Source: Aequoribacter fuscus
GTDB taxonomy: Bacteria > Pseudomonadota > Gammaproteobacteria > Pseudomonadales > Halieaceae
Length of the DNA: 64,000 nt
NCBI RefSeq assembly: GCF_009910365.1
Contig: NZ_CP036423.1
Location: forward strand, 2,976,001 to 3,040,000
Direction: 5' to 3'
The position numbers were made by a program, and so were the translations under genes. Numbering within the stretch: position 1 is the stretch's first letter; the number at the start of each line of letters is the position of its first letter. Positions 16,401 to 24,928 of the stretch are shown piece after piece. The notes below the pieces were generated by a model. The model did no database searches and had not been told where the DNA came from. It worked only from the letters and a program-made list of their open reading frames with translations.

Positions 16401-16452
16401 GATTTGCAGCACCGTGTTCTTTGATCCGACAGGAGAGCGTCTAAATGTCTGA
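13435..16452 (+). CDS. soxA: Sarcosine oxidase subunit alpha
   Basis: 1005-aa alpha subunit. An N-terminal 2Fe-2S-like domain lacks cysteines in the usual way (ANGIDVVGRSFKYSRPRGI). An NAD-binding oxidoreductase core shows VLVVGGGPAGLAAALTAARA at about 172-191. The C-terminal third (about 600-1000) is a GcvT/T-protein folate-binding domain that forms 5,10-methylenetetrahydrofolate. Electrons pass from the beta-subunit flavin. The full family length is present and no break is seen. It overlaps soxG by 8 bp. Confidence 0.96.
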   Translation: MVQKNRLQTGGRINRNKILRFSYNGKSLQGYEGDTLASALLANGIDVVGRSFKYSRPRGIVAAGADEPNAIMQLGATEATQVPNVRATQQELFDGLVSGAVNGWPSVDSDLMSYVGKIGGNVMPPGFYYKTFMYPQSMWETYETFIRKAAGLGRSPLEYDPDTYDKLNQHCDVLVVGGGPAGLAAALTAARAGARVILADEQAEFGGSLLSSKETLDDMPADTWITNAVSELSDYKDALLLPRSTVNGYHDHNFLTIHERCTDHMSDRAPANKPRQRLHRVRAKWVVLACGAHERPLVFGNNDVPGCMLASAVSTYINRYGVVPGHELVLMTTNDSAYQTAFDWHEGGRKVTAIVDTRQNPQGACVAKASSLGITVITGSAVIDAVGSKRVKAAMIAPISADGSQVVGPATRVRADTIASSGGWSPVIHLAGHTGSRPIWNEDILGFVAGPTVQKQLTAGAITGEYSTSGAIAQGVSAANQALTELGIAKVELAVPAGRSEVPDPTMALFHIPHTKRTAQAPKQFVDLQNDVTAAGIELACREGYESIEHVKRYTAMGFGTDQGKLGNINGMAIAAKALGKSIPETGTTMFRPNYTPVTFGAIVGRDCGELFDPQRFTAMHSWHLRHGAKFEDVGQWKRPWYFPKDGETMQQAVDRECLATRESVGVLDASTLGKIDIQGKDAREFLGRVYTNAWAKLAVGRCRYGLMCGEDGMLFDDGVTACLGDNHFVMTTTTGGAARVYEWLELYHQTEWPELEVYFNTVTDHWATITISGPNSRKLLTELTDADVSNDSFGHMDWKEMTVAGVPARVFRISFTGELSFEINVQANFGLHVWEQVFEHGAKYNITPYGTETMHVLRAEKGFIIVGQDTDGSVHPYDLGMGWAVAQQKPFSFIGKRGMAREDCVRQNRKQLVGLKTTDPNVVLPEGAQGVFDPKAPIPMPMVGHVTSSYYSANLGRSIALGLVKGGLDRLGQKVYYPLADGRVIEAEICSTVFFDPTGERLNV

Positions 16453-17125
16453 AGCAAGAAGCCCCGTTGCCATTATGAATCAAGTACCCGAAGCAAGCGC
16501 GAACGTGCGCGGCGAATCGCCACTGCACCACGTCGACTTGGCCAACATGGCGTCTCTTTCGACCCGGGGCGCTGGTGTGATATTTCAGGAACTTGGCCTA
16601 CAAGGGCACCTAACCCTGCGCTGTCAACCTGATGACGCCCAGCTCACCAATATCGCCCAACGAATTTTAGGCGTGGCTCTACCGCTGCGTCCTCTCACCA
16701 GTGTAGAAGGGGCGGATGTTGTCATTCGCTGGATAGCACCCGACGAGTGGCTTATCTCGCTGCCCAACGACAAGGTGTTTGAGCTTGAAACCAGGTTTCG
16801 CGCTGAGATGACAGGCCATTATTCTCTGGTCAATGGCAGTGGTGGGATGACGGTCTTTATCCTGAGCGGTGAACATGTCGTCGACGTTCTCAAGAAGTCC
16901 ACGCCGATCGACGTGCACGAGTCTGTTTTTCCTGTAGGGAAAGTGGTTTCTACGGTGTTTGCCAAATCGAGTGCTGTAGTTCGCCGGTTGGGGCCCCAAG
17001 AGTTCGAGCTGGTAGTGCGTCGTAGCTTTGCCGATTACCTCTGGTTGTGGCTGCAAAGTGCGAGCCAAGAGTTCGGACTCGCGATAGCCGATGCGGGCAC
17101 CTCTACACCACAGCGGCAATTTTAA
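16445..17125 (+). CDS. soxG: Sarcosine oxidase subunit gamma
   Basis: 226-aa gamma subunit, related to the GcvT fold and needed for assembly of the heterotetramer. Recognisable segments are ESPLHHVDLANMASLSTRGA near the N-terminus and RWIAPDEWLISLPND, with SFADYLWLWLQSASQEFG at the end. It begins 8 bp inside soxA after AGGAGAG. It ends tail-to-tail with the GlxA-type regulator, sharing TTAA as the stops of both genes (17122-17125). Confidence 0.93.
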   Translation: MSEARSPVAIMNQVPEASANVRGESPLHHVDLANMASLSTRGAGVIFQELGLQGHLTLRCQPDDAQLTNIAQRILGVALPLRPLTSVEGADVVIRWIAPDEWLISLPNDKVFELETRFRAEMTGHYSLVNGSGGMTVFILSGEHVVDVLKKSTPIDVHESVFPVGKVVSTVFAKSSAVVRRLGPQEFELVVRRSFADYLWLWLQSASQEFGLAIADAGTSTPQRQF

Positions 17126-18102
17126 GATTCTGCTGCGGTCTTGCCGGCGACAGATCGTGCTCGGCTGGCACCGGGGGTCATGCCAAAGGAATCTTTAAAG
17201 CAGTTGTTAAAATGGCTAATGCTGACAAAGCCACAGGCAATAGCAACGTTCGTTATCGATTCATTAGTTTGCGTAAGCAGCCGTTTCGCGTGCCTCAAAC
17301 GTAACTCTAAATAGTAGCGTGAAGGGCTACTATCTAGGTGAGCGTGAAACAGCCGTTCCATTTGCCGCCGTGATACCTGACTGTGATCGGCGAGCTCTAC
17401 TAAGGTTAAAGGTTCTTCAATATTCTTGCGCATCAGCTCTAGAACTTCGCGCAGCGGCTCAGGCAGCGTGGGGTCATCGGCCATCTGCAGAGGAATAGCG
17501 TCCTGATCGGCACTGGTAATATCGCAGCTGAGAATTTCGCGTATCGCGCGGACAATTTCAGCGCCTCGATAACGCGCAATCAGTTTCAACATCATCTCGA
17601 GCGCGCTCGCGGGCCCGGTGCACGTTGCACGATGCTGGGTGACGACCAGCGTGTTTCTAGACACCCGCACCTGGGGAAATTGCTCTTTCATCAGCGCGTG
17701 ATTGTCGGGGTGTATTGCGCATTCTTGATGACTGAGTAAGTTGGCGTGTGCCAACGCTACCGCGCCATTCCACAATCCACCCAATAAGCCACCTTGCTTG
17801 TCAAACGACTTAAGAATGTGACTGAGTGGCGAGTACTCTGACAACGAACAACGCAGACCGCCACAAACGATCAACACATCAAAGCTTGAAAAATCGGTCT
17901 CTAAGGATTTAAGAGTTCCGTTTGCAGCAATTTCAATACCGACGTCGCTCATGGTAACAGCGGATGATAAACCGTAAGTCTGATACGCAAACACGGGCTC
18001 GGGGGATACCAAATTCGCCGTGACAAGCGCATCGAGCGCGCCCGTAAAAGCAACCAACGAGAAGTTGGGTTGCAGGATAAAACCAACGTTAACCTTAGCC
18101 AT
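17122..18102 (-). CDS. GlxA-family AraC-type regulator (DJ-1/PfpI-like sensor domain)
   Basis: 326-aa regulator with an N-terminal class-I-glutamine-amidotransferase-like sensor (VNVGFILQPNFSLVAFTGAL, FDVLIVCGGLR) and a C-terminal AraC HTH (LVELADHSQVSRRQMERLF, ITNVAIACGFVSISHFNNCF). The same architecture occurs in GbdR and SouR, which sense betaine- and sarcosine-type compounds in pseudomonads. Placement next to soxBDAG makes sarcosine-dependent control a reasonable inference. I use the ATG at 18102 (AGGAC upstream); a longer form from 18153 is possible. It is convergent with soxG. Confidence 0.88.
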   Translation of the reverse strand: MAKVNVGFILQPNFSLVAFTGALDALVTANLVSPEPVFAYQTYGLSSAVTMSDVGIEIAANGTLKSLETDFSSFDVLIVCGGLRCSLSEYSPLSHILKSFDKQGGLLGGLWNGAVALAHANLLSHQECAIHPDNHALMKEQFPQVRVSRNTLVVTQHRATCTGPASALEMMLKLIARYRGAEIVRAIREILSCDITSADQDAIPLQMADDPTLPEPLREVLELMRKNIEEPLTLVELADHSQVSRRQMERLFHAHLDSSPSRYYLELRLRHAKRLLTQTNESITNVAIACGFVSISHFNNCFKDSFGMTPGASRARSVAGKTAAES

Positions 18103-18221
18103 TGACGTCCTAGCGAGCCACGGCATCGGCGCGGTTAAGCGCTTCGCCTTCAATCAAACCACTACTATACACTGAGCCGTTAGCCACGCGCGATGTTTAC
18201 GCCCGACAAGATGGCGCACCG

Positions 18222-19466
18222 CTACAAGGATGAAACTCGAGCGGCCCGCGCCATACTTTTGCGGGCAACGCCGCAAAAAGCAAATGCCGACAGCAAGCTC
18301 ATTAAGGGTAGCAGAACCACGAAAGCCGAGCGCAAGCCAACAATATCAGCCAATACGCCCGTCAAATACGGCCCGGGCGCAAGCCCCAACAAGTTGTTCA
18401 TCAGAGTCAGCATGGCAAAGGCTGTACCGTGTATGGCGGCCGGCGTGAGTGCTGCAACTAAAGCACCGGCAGGCCCCGTGGTCGCCGCGCAAAAAAACAT
18501 AGCAATCGCTATGCTAACCAGTTGGACTGCGCCTGCGGGTACGCTAAACGCAAGCAGTAAACCAATGGCTGAACACAGGCAGTACGCCATGGCAATCTGC
18601 TCAGCTCGATAACGCCCCTGCTGCCTGATGCGATCTGCTACGTAACCGCTCACGATCATGCCGATGCCGCCAATGAATACAAGGCCGCCCGCGGTTAAAC
18701 CCGCAGTTGCCGTGTCCCATTGGTATTGTCGGTTTAAGAAACTGGGCAACCAAGCCATTAACGACGCACTGACAAACAGCTGCAAACCGCTGCCAAAATA
18801 GACCCACGGTAATTGAGCACCGCGCCAGACAGATTTAAACGCCACCATCATCGGTGTAGCGGCTTCGATGGCTGATTGTGGGCGCGGGTCACGCACTAAC
18901 AATGGGTAAATCAAGGCCAGCATTAGGCCAAACAATGCCATGGCCCCGAAGGCGTAACGCCAGCCTAAAACGTTGGCAAGCACCCCACCCAAGGCCAACC
19001 CAAGAACTGAGCCCATCATACCACCGGCCATAAAAGCTGCACTCAGTGTCGCGCGGAGCCGCTCTGGAAAGGCCGATAACACCAAGGCAATACCCACACT
19101 GCCATAGGCGGCTTCGCCGATACCAACCATGAACCGACCCGCAAACATCTGCGCGAACGACTGAGAGTAGGCACACAGCAGGGTGGCGAGACTCCAAAGC
19201 ACGGCCATCAAGGTTAAGCTTTTTACTCGGCCCCAGCGATCTGCTAAAAATGATAAAGGCACCGTCAGCAAACCAACCATTAACGCAACGATTCCCGACA
19301 AAGACCCCAACTGCGCATCGGATAACGCCCATTCCATTTTTAACAAGGGAAAGACGGCATTCAGCACTTGCCTCGACATATAGTCCGATATCAGCAGACC
19401 GAAGGTCAGAGCGAAGATGACCCAAGCATAACGATCGTAATCTGGCGTGATGGCGCTGCGCGACAT
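18222..19466 (-). CDS. Major facilitator superfamily transporter
   Basis: 414-aa MFS permease with about 12 hydrophobic segments. The loop 2-3 signature is visible as SFLADRWGRVKSLTLMAVLW, and a second-half equivalent appears at GYVADRIRQQGRYRA. It is the last gene of the minus-strand operon QOR-TauD-BKACE-MFS, starting 6 bp after the BKACE stop, so it probably imports the substrate of that pathway. The family does not allow the substrate to be named; the ACS-type motif suggests an organic anion. Confidence 0.88.
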   Translation of the reverse strand: MSRSAITPDYDRYAWVIFALTFGLLISDYMSRQVLNAVFPLLKMEWALSDAQLGSLSGIVALMVGLLTVPLSFLADRWGRVKSLTLMAVLWSLATLLCAYSQSFAQMFAGRFMVGIGEAAYGSVGIALVLSAFPERLRATLSAAFMAGGMMGSVLGLALGGVLANVLGWRYAFGAMALFGLMLALIYPLLVRDPRPQSAIEAATPMMVAFKSVWRGAQLPWVYFGSGLQLFVSASLMAWLPSFLNRQYQWDTATAGLTAGGLVFIGGIGMIVSGYVADRIRQQGRYRAEQIAMAYCLCSAIGLLLAFSVPAGAVQLVSIAIAMFFCAATTGPAGALVAALTPAAIHGTAFAMLTLMNNLLGLAPGPYLTGVLADIVGLRSAFVVLLPLMSLLSAFAFCGVARKSMARAARVSSL

Positions 19467-19472
19467 CGACGT

Positions 19473-20510
19473 TTACGCGCGCAAACGGTGTAGATTAGGC
19501 GCAAAACCATTGCGCGCGAGCGTCTCATCGGCCGAGCTATAGAATTCGCCCAAGCGATAGATACGCCTTGCTTCTTCGGCGGTCGCAACCTTGCGGCCAA
19601 ACTCTTCGGAAATACGCACAAGTTGCTGAATTTGCTCGACCGAGGACATCTTGCGATCGCGCCGCTGAGTCCAGATATTGTCCTCAATCCCACAGCGCAC
19701 ATGAAGCCCCATGGCGATGGCCATCATGTTAATAGGCAGGACGTTCAACATCGATGATTCCAGCGTTAACACCGAACCGTCGGGACAAGCTCGGACAAAG
19801 TTCGCCAAGTTATAGATATTAGGCGCATCAAAGCCACCACCAATCGCCACCCACGTCAAAATCAGGGGCACGTTGGCCGCGCCGCGGCGCATCATACGCT
19901 CCACAGTTTCGAGCTGCGATACACCCGACAATTGGAAGTGCGTTTGAATACCATTGGCCGATAATCGACGAATATGTTCCTCGACCCACTCAGGGCCCGC
20001 GGGTATCGTCATTTCTTGGTAAGCGTACTTCAACTCGGGATCGGCGAGCGAGGTGCCGGCAATATCTGCATCGCACATCTGCTCGATGATGTTCATCTGA
20101 TTCGTGTTAATCGCAATGGTAACTTGATCGGGCACGGGCGTAAGTTCGGCCAACATGTGGCGAGTATCATCAGACAGCCACTTCGCCGCCTCACCGTCGC
20201 TTTCAGGTGCAAACGAAATCGACCCCCCAACTTGAATAATCATTTCAGGGACCGCTTCACGAACACCAGCAATTAGCTCGTTGAACTTTGACAATCGCTT
20301 CGAGCCTTTGCCATCGAGTTCACGCACATGCAGATGCAAGACCGTCGCACCCGCTTCGTAACAATCTACGGCCTTTTGTATCTGCTCTTCCATCGTGATC
20401 GGAATGTCCGCCGGGAAGTCCTCTGGCTCCCACTCAGGGCCATAGGGAGCACAGGTAATGACCAAATCTTCTTGGTTTTCTGGAAACATCGATCCATCTT
20501 GAAAATGCAT
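19473..20510 (-). CDS. BKACE family beta-keto acid cleavage enzyme (DUF849)
   Basis: 345-aa TIM-barrel enzyme of the beta-keto acid cleavage family. Members react a beta-keto acid with acetyl-CoA to give acetoacetate and a new CoA ester, for example 3-keto-5-aminohexanoate or dehydrocarnitine. The Zn-binding motif VLHLHVRE at 57-64 supplies H59 and H61, and segments such as PLILTWVAIGGGFDAPN and LHVRCGIEDNIW are family-typical. It is third in the operon with QOR, TauD and MFS. Because sarcosine oxidase lies next door, a quaternary-amine substrate such as dehydrocarnitine is attractive, but that is inference. Confidence 0.88.
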   Translation of the reverse strand: MHFQDGSMFPENQEDLVITCAPYGPEWEPEDFPADIPITMEEQIQKAVDCYEAGATVLHLHVRELDGKGSKRLSKFNELIAGVREAVPEMIIQVGGSISFAPESDGEAAKWLSDDTRHMLAELTPVPDQVTIAINTNQMNIIEQMCDADIAGTSLADPELKYAYQEMTIPAGPEWVEEHIRRLSANGIQTHFQLSGVSQLETVERMMRRGAANVPLILTWVAIGGGFDAPNIYNLANFVRACPDGSVLTLESSMLNVLPINMMAIAMGLHVRCGIEDNIWTQRRDRKMSSVEQIQQLVRISEEFGRKVATAEEARRIYRLGEFYSSADETLARNGFAPNLHRLRA

Positions 20511-20530
20511 AAATCACCTCGGTTATTGTT

Positions 20531-21376
20531 TTAGTTCGAGTCGCCCATAATGCCGGCGCGTTCCATTTTGCGGTGGCAGGGCGGGTAATCCATGACCGCG
20601 TAGTGTTGCGTACTGCGGTTGTCCCAAATCGCAATGCTGTTGGGGGCCCATCGAAAGCGCACTTGATATTCGGGGATCATTGCTTGGCTAACTAAATACT
20701 GCAAAAGCTGGGCGCTACCCGCTGTAAAGTCCTGACCAACGCGCACGCGGTTGGGCTGGTGGTAGTTTGTGAAGTGGGTTGTGAAACTATTCACGTTCAA
20801 AATTCGTTCGCCGGTTTCTGGATGTGTACGAACAACAGGGTGCTCGGCGTCGGGGTACTGCTGGTGCAGCGCTAGACGTTGCTCGCGTGACATGGCAGCA
20901 CCAAACGTTGCCTCTATTGAGTGCCGCGCGCACAAATCCTCAATCTCATCTTTAACGGCTTCGGGTAATTTGTCATACGCCAGGGCCATGTTGGCCCACA
21001 GCGTATCGCCTCCCACTGGCGGGCACTCGATACAGCGCAAAACACAACCTTTGGGTGGGATCTCACGCCACGTCGCATCGGCATGCCACGCATTTTCATA
21101 GCGGCTTGGGGGTGCATCGGGTGTTTTGTAAATTCGCACTAAACCTGGGTAATCGGGATCGGAACCCGCCACGGGGTGATCCTCTAAGGGACCTATACGC
21201 TTAGCAAAAGCGACGTGTTCGGCGCGTGTAAGATCTTGGTCTCTTAAAAATACGACCTTGTGTTCTAATACCGCTCGATAAATCTCGTTGAACAAGACTT
21301 CACTGTGAATTGCGTCTTTCAGCTGAACGTCGCTCAGCTCGGCTCCAATAGCGCATGTTAAGGGCAAGATGTTCAT
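20531..21376 (-). CDS. TauD/TfdA family Fe(II)/2-oxoglutarate dioxygenase
   Basis: 281-aa non-haem iron oxygenase. The facial triad is visible as H98 and D100 (AWHADATW) and H258 (STQHYAVMDY), with R269 suited to bind 2-oxoglutarate. Conserved PVGGDTLWANM follows the first pair. Family members hydroxylate taurine, 2,4-D, alkyl sulfates, gamma-butyrobetaine and similar anions. It lies between the quinone oxidoreductase (9 bp) and BKACE (20 bp), so oxidation of a compound later cleaved by BKACE is plausible. The true substrate cannot be read; it need not be taurine despite the family name. Confidence 0.88.
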   Translation of the reverse strand: MNILPLTCAIGAELSDVQLKDAIHSEVLFNEIYRAVLEHKVVFLRDQDLTRAEHVAFAKRIGPLEDHPVAGSDPDYPGLVRIYKTPDAPPSRYENAWHADATWREIPPKGCVLRCIECPPVGGDTLWANMALAYDKLPEAVKDEIEDLCARHSIEATFGAAMSREQRLALHQQYPDAEHPVVRTHPETGERILNVNSFTTHFTNYHQPNRVRVGQDFTAGSAQLLQYLVSQAMIPEYQVRFRWAPNSIAIWDNRSTQHYAVMDYPPCHRKMERAGIMGDSN

Positions 21377-21385
21377 GTGCTTGCT

Positions 21386-22366
21386 TTACGCCACAAAAAT
21401 CGAACAACCGGTGGTGCTTCGACTTTCAAGATCTCGATGGGCCTGCGCGGCATCCTCTAAACGATACACTTGGTTCACATCGATTTTAATTGCGCCCGAA
21501 CGCACATGACCAAATATCGCATCAACCAATGCCTGTTTTTCGGCAGGGTCTGCAATATAGTCGGCCAGTGCTGGACGCGTCAGGTACAAAGACCCTTTCA
21601 TCGCTAACAGCTGCGGATCAAAGGGCGGGATAGTACCCGACGCAGTGCCTACACAAACCATCAAGCCGCGTCGCCGCAAGCTATCAAGAGATTGTTCGAA
21701 AGTGGTTCGCCCCACACTGTCAAACACCACATCCACGCCTTGACCACCGGTCAAGTCACGCACTGCAGACACTACGTCAGATTCGCTGTAATTGATCACC
21801 TCAGCACAACCCGCAGTCAGCGCCGCTTGGCGTTTTGCCTCGGTTGAGACGGTGCCGATAACCCGAATTCCCAATAATGCTGCCCACTGACTGACAATCG
21901 AGCCCACACCGCCGGCGGCAGCGTGCAGTAATAGCGTATCTCCGGCTTTAAAGGGATGTATCTGGGTCATTAAATAGGCTGATGTTAAGCCTCGCATGGT
22001 CATCGCCGCCGCTGTCGTTAGCGGGATATCATCGGGTACTTTTATCAGCACAGAAGCATCGATCAGGCGCTCGGTAGAGTAGGCGCCCAGAGTATTAATG
22101 AAACCGGTATAGGTCACGCGATCACCGACCGCGACGCATTCGACGCCCTCGCCCAAGGCCTCCACCACGCCCGCGGCTTCCACGCCCAAACCGTTGGGCA
22201 TCTCAATAGGGTAAGTACCATCGCGAAAGTAGGTATCAGCGTAATTAAGCCCTATGGCCTCGTGTCGGACCTTTACTTGACCCGGGCCAGGTGCACCGAT
22301 GGCAACCTCAGTACAATACAATACCTCGGGGCCACCGGCGGAATCCATTCGTACAACTGTCGCCAT
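21386..22366 (-). CDS. NADPH:quinone oxidoreductase-like MDR protein
   Basis: 326-aa zinc-free medium-chain dehydrogenase of the quinone-oxidoreductase (QOR) group. The GroES-like N-terminal part (GLNYADTYFRDGTYPIEMPN) and the nucleotide-binding motif LLLHAAAGGVGSIVSQWAAL are intact. No structural or catalytic zinc ligands are seen. It is the first gene of a four-gene operon divergent from an AraC regulator. It could reduce an enone or quinone, or simply an aldehyde intermediate, in the TauD/BKACE pathway. Confidence 0.88.
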   Translation of the reverse strand: MATVVRMDSAGGPEVLYCTEVAIGAPGPGQVKVRHEAIGLNYADTYFRDGTYPIEMPNGLGVEAAGVVEALGEGVECVAVGDRVTYTGFINTLGAYSTERLIDASVLIKVPDDIPLTTAAAMTMRGLTSAYLMTQIHPFKAGDTLLLHAAAGGVGSIVSQWAALLGIRVIGTVSTEAKRQAALTAGCAEVINYSESDVVSAVRDLTGGQGVDVVFDSVGRTTFEQSLDSLRRRGLMVCVGTASGTIPPFDPQLLAMKGSLYLTRPALADYIADPAEKQALVDAIFGHVRSGAIKIDVNQVYRLEDAAQAHRDLESRSTTGCSIFVA

Positions 22367-22432
22367 GACGTTCGCCTTTGTTATGCCTTATGGCCACAAT
22401 GTAGTACTGGATTCGAGCAGAAACTTGATTAT

Positions 22433-22460
22433 TCGCGACAAAAACTTATCATATCGCGAC
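22433..22460. promoter_or_regulatory. AraC-type direct repeat TCGCGAC x2, 21-bp phased
   Basis: TCGCGAC occurs at 22433-22439 and 22454-22460, 21 bp start to start, or two helical turns. This is the usual geometry for AraC-family half-sites. It lies in the divergent promoter region between the QOR operon and the AraC gene. The longer form ATTCGCGACA recurs at 25813-25822. Confidence 0.55.
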
Positions 22461-22491
22461 GATGTATCGATAATTGTCCTTGGAGCTCTCT

Positions 22492-23538
22492 ATGCCGGCC
22501 ATGGTTCGCGCCGCCTTGCTCGGCAACTATGCCGCCACAGCCAAGCGTTTAGGGTTGGACCCGAGGGTGTATCTGGCGCAGTACGACCTGCCCATCAGCG
22601 TGTTAAACCACCCCGATAGGCGAATCCCCGCCAGCATTGTTGGTGCCTTACTTGAGCAAAGCGCACTGGACTCGGACTGTACGACCTTTGGCTTGGAAAT
22701 GGCGAGCACGCGCCAAATGTCGGACTTTGGGGTCGTGGGCTTACTGCTAACACATCAACCTAGCCTACGTGCCGCACTAAAAATTACCCAAGACTACCGC
22801 TATCTGCTGAATGACTCGCTAATTATTGATGTTGAAGAAAGCGACAATCTCGCAATTATCCGAGAAGAAATCGTATCCGATAACCAACTCTCGAACCCCC
22901 AAACCAGCAACTACGGCCTGGGCGTTTTATTCAAAATGTTTCAGGCCTTTTTGGGGCCTCAGTGGCATCCTCACTCGATGTATTTTAGCCATCAAGCGCC
23001 CTCGGACCTCAAGCCCTTTCGAGACTTTTTTGGCTGTCGCTGCTATTTTGGCGCTGACTTCAATGGCTTGGTGTGTACCTCGCAAGATCTAGATACGCCC
23101 AATCAAGTCGCCGACCCAATCATGCGAAACTACCTTGAGCGATTCTTAGAGTCGATGCGCAGCGACTCGCCACTCTCACTCAGCGACGAAATACGCCAGG
23201 CTATTGCCCTACTGTTACCTTTGGGTCGTTCATCGATAGACCAAATTGCGCCCACTCTGGGGGTGCATCCGCGCACCTTGCAACGGCGCCTGCGCGAACA
23301 AGGCCTAAGCTATTCGAATCTGCTTCTGGAAACACGGGTAGAATTGTTAAAGCGGTATATGGCAAATGGTCAGTATTCGCTGGGCTCGATTGCTGAGCTC
23401 CTAGGCTACGCGTCTGCACCGGCATTTACACGTTGGTTCCAGGGGCAATTTGGCGAAAGCCCTCGCGCCTACCGTCAGCGCTTGCACCCCTCCATACACC
23501 CAGCACGCGCTGTGCCCAGCCTAGCCCGTAAAAAATAA
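22492..23538 (+). CDS. AraC-family regulator with Arabinose_bd-type sensor domain
   Basis: 348-aa activator. The N-terminal about 200 residues match the sensor half seen in OruR/ArgR-like AraC proteins (ALLEQSALDSDCTTFGLEMA, SDFGVVGLLLTHQPSLRAAL). The C-terminal HTH pair is clear (SIDQIAPTLGVHPRTLQRRL, then SLGSIAELLGYASAPAFTRW). I choose the ATG at 22492 with GGAG 7 bp upstream over a TTG at 22474. It is divergent from the QOR/TauD/BKACE/MFS operon, which it probably controls. Confidence 0.9.
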   Translation: MPAMVRAALLGNYAATAKRLGLDPRVYLAQYDLPISVLNHPDRRIPASIVGALLEQSALDSDCTTFGLEMASTRQMSDFGVVGLLLTHQPSLRAALKITQDYRYLLNDSLIIDVEESDNLAIIREEIVSDNQLSNPQTSNYGLGVLFKMFQAFLGPQWHPHSMYFSHQAPSDLKPFRDFFGCRCYFGADFNGLVCTSQDLDTPNQVADPIMRNYLERFLESMRSDSPLSLSDEIRQAIALLLPLGRSSIDQIAPTLGVHPRTLQRRLREQGLSYSNLLLETRVELLKRYMANGQYSLGSIAELLGYASAPAFTRWFQGQFGESPRAYRQRLHPSIHPARAVPSLARKK

Positions 23539-24849
23539 ATTGCCCCAGAATACCGCCGCGAGAACGCCAGTGAGGTCTGCGAGCAAGGCAACCACTATCA
23601 CATAGCGCGTGCGCACAATACCGACGGCGCCGAAATACACGGCTAAGACGTAGAAGGTAGTCTCAGTGGAGCCCTGCATGACACTCGCGATAAACGCCGA
23701 TAGCGAGTTGGGGTCTTGGTTCACGATGTCACTCATAACCGCAAAGGCACCCGAACCAGACAACGGCCTTACCAAAGCCATAGGCAGAGTGTCAGCAGGC
23801 ATGCCAATAAGATTGGTCAAAGGTGCGAGTATGTTAATTAACATATCCAGTGCCCCTGAGGATCGAAACAGCGCAATCGCCACCAAGATCGCCACCAGAA
23901 AAGGAATAATGCGCAGCGCAACGTCAAAGCCTTCTTTGGCCCCATCGCACACCGACTCATACACGGCCACCTGGCGACTCAGACCATAGGTCACCAACAC
24001 GCCCATCAAAAATGGAATCAACCACGTGGGCAGTACATCAATAAAAAAGGCGAGCGGGGCAGCACCGCTTTGCGCATGAGCTACAAACTGAAAGACCGCC
24101 GCACCCAAAAACACCAGTAAGTACACAGGCAGCATAAAACGGCGCCAACCCTCTGCTTGCATCTCGGGCACGATCTGATACTCGGGCTGGTCCAAATCAA
24201 GTTCAACGCTCGATGGAGAGACGCCTCCAGAATGAGCGACAGGTGGGTAGGGATCTCGGCGGGCAAATAACTTTGCCAACATAACCGCCACTAGGGTAGA
24301 GCAAGCTGTTGCCAAGATCGATGGCAACAAAATACCAGCGGGGTCGTCTGCGCCGGCGCCGGCCCGAACCGCAATCGCTCCCAGTGGGAGCAACGTCACC
24401 GAACTCGTGTTAATGGCTAAAAACAAACACATGGCATGCGTGGCGGTGCCTTTGTGCTTATTCAAGCTCTCTAAAGCCTGCATGGCTTTAATACCAAAGG
24501 GCGTAGCGGCATTACCCAGACCCAGAATGTTCGACGACATGTTCATAATCATGGCGCTCATGGCCGGGTGGTCGCCAGGAACTTCGGGAAACAGCCGCGT
24601 CATCACCGGCTGTAGCTTGCGCGCAATCACGCTTAAGAGACCCGCGTTCTCAGCAACCTTCATCAAGCCCAACCACAAAGCCATAGCACCGACTAAGCTA
24701 ATGGCTAAGGTCACTGCCGTTTTAGCGGCATCAAAAGAGGCTTTAGTTAAGGACTCCATACTGCCGTTAAACAAGGCCACAAAAATGCCGCCCAACATCA
24801 GGGTCACGAAGATCGTGTTAATCGCCGAACTCTTACTTGGTTGAGCCAT
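23521..24849 (-). CDS. Nucleoside-recognition (Gate) domain membrane protein, SpmA-SpmB fusion type
   Basis: 442-aa polytopic inner-membrane protein carrying two Gate (nucleoside recognition) domains. The SpmA-like first half contains MNMSSNILGLGNAATPFGIK, and the SpmB-like second half contains RPLSGSGAFAVMSDIV followed by a QGSTETTFYVLAVYFGAVG segment. In spore formers SpmA and SpmB are separate and affect core dehydration; the fused form is common in Gram-negatives and its role is unknown. The 3' end overlaps the convergent AraC gene by 18 bp. It may be a transporter for a small solute used in the same locus. Confidence 0.85.
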   Translation of the reverse strand: MAQPSKSSAINTIFVTLMLGGIFVALFNGSMESLTKASFDAAKTAVTLAISLVGAMALWLGLMKVAENAGLLSVIARKLQPVMTRLFPEVPGDHPAMSAMIMNMSSNILGLGNAATPFGIKAMQALESLNKHKGTATHAMCLFLAINTSSVTLLPLGAIAVRAGAGADDPAGILLPSILATACSTLVAVMLAKLFARRDPYPPVAHSGGVSPSSVELDLDQPEYQIVPEMQAEGWRRFMLPVYLLVFLGAAVFQFVAHAQSGAAPLAFFIDVLPTWLIPFLMGVLVTYGLSRQVAVYESVCDGAKEGFDVALRIIPFLVAILVAIALFRSSGALDMLINILAPLTNLIGMPADTLPMALVRPLSGSGAFAVMSDIVNQDPNSLSAFIASVMQGSTETTFYVLAVYFGAVGIVRTRYVIVVALLADLTGVLAAVFWGNLFFTG

Positions 24850-24928
24850 GACGTAAACCTATTCTGATCTAAGGCCGAGTGGCTACGGCATAAGTCTTCG
24901 GGCGGGATAGCCTCATACCTGTTTAGCG

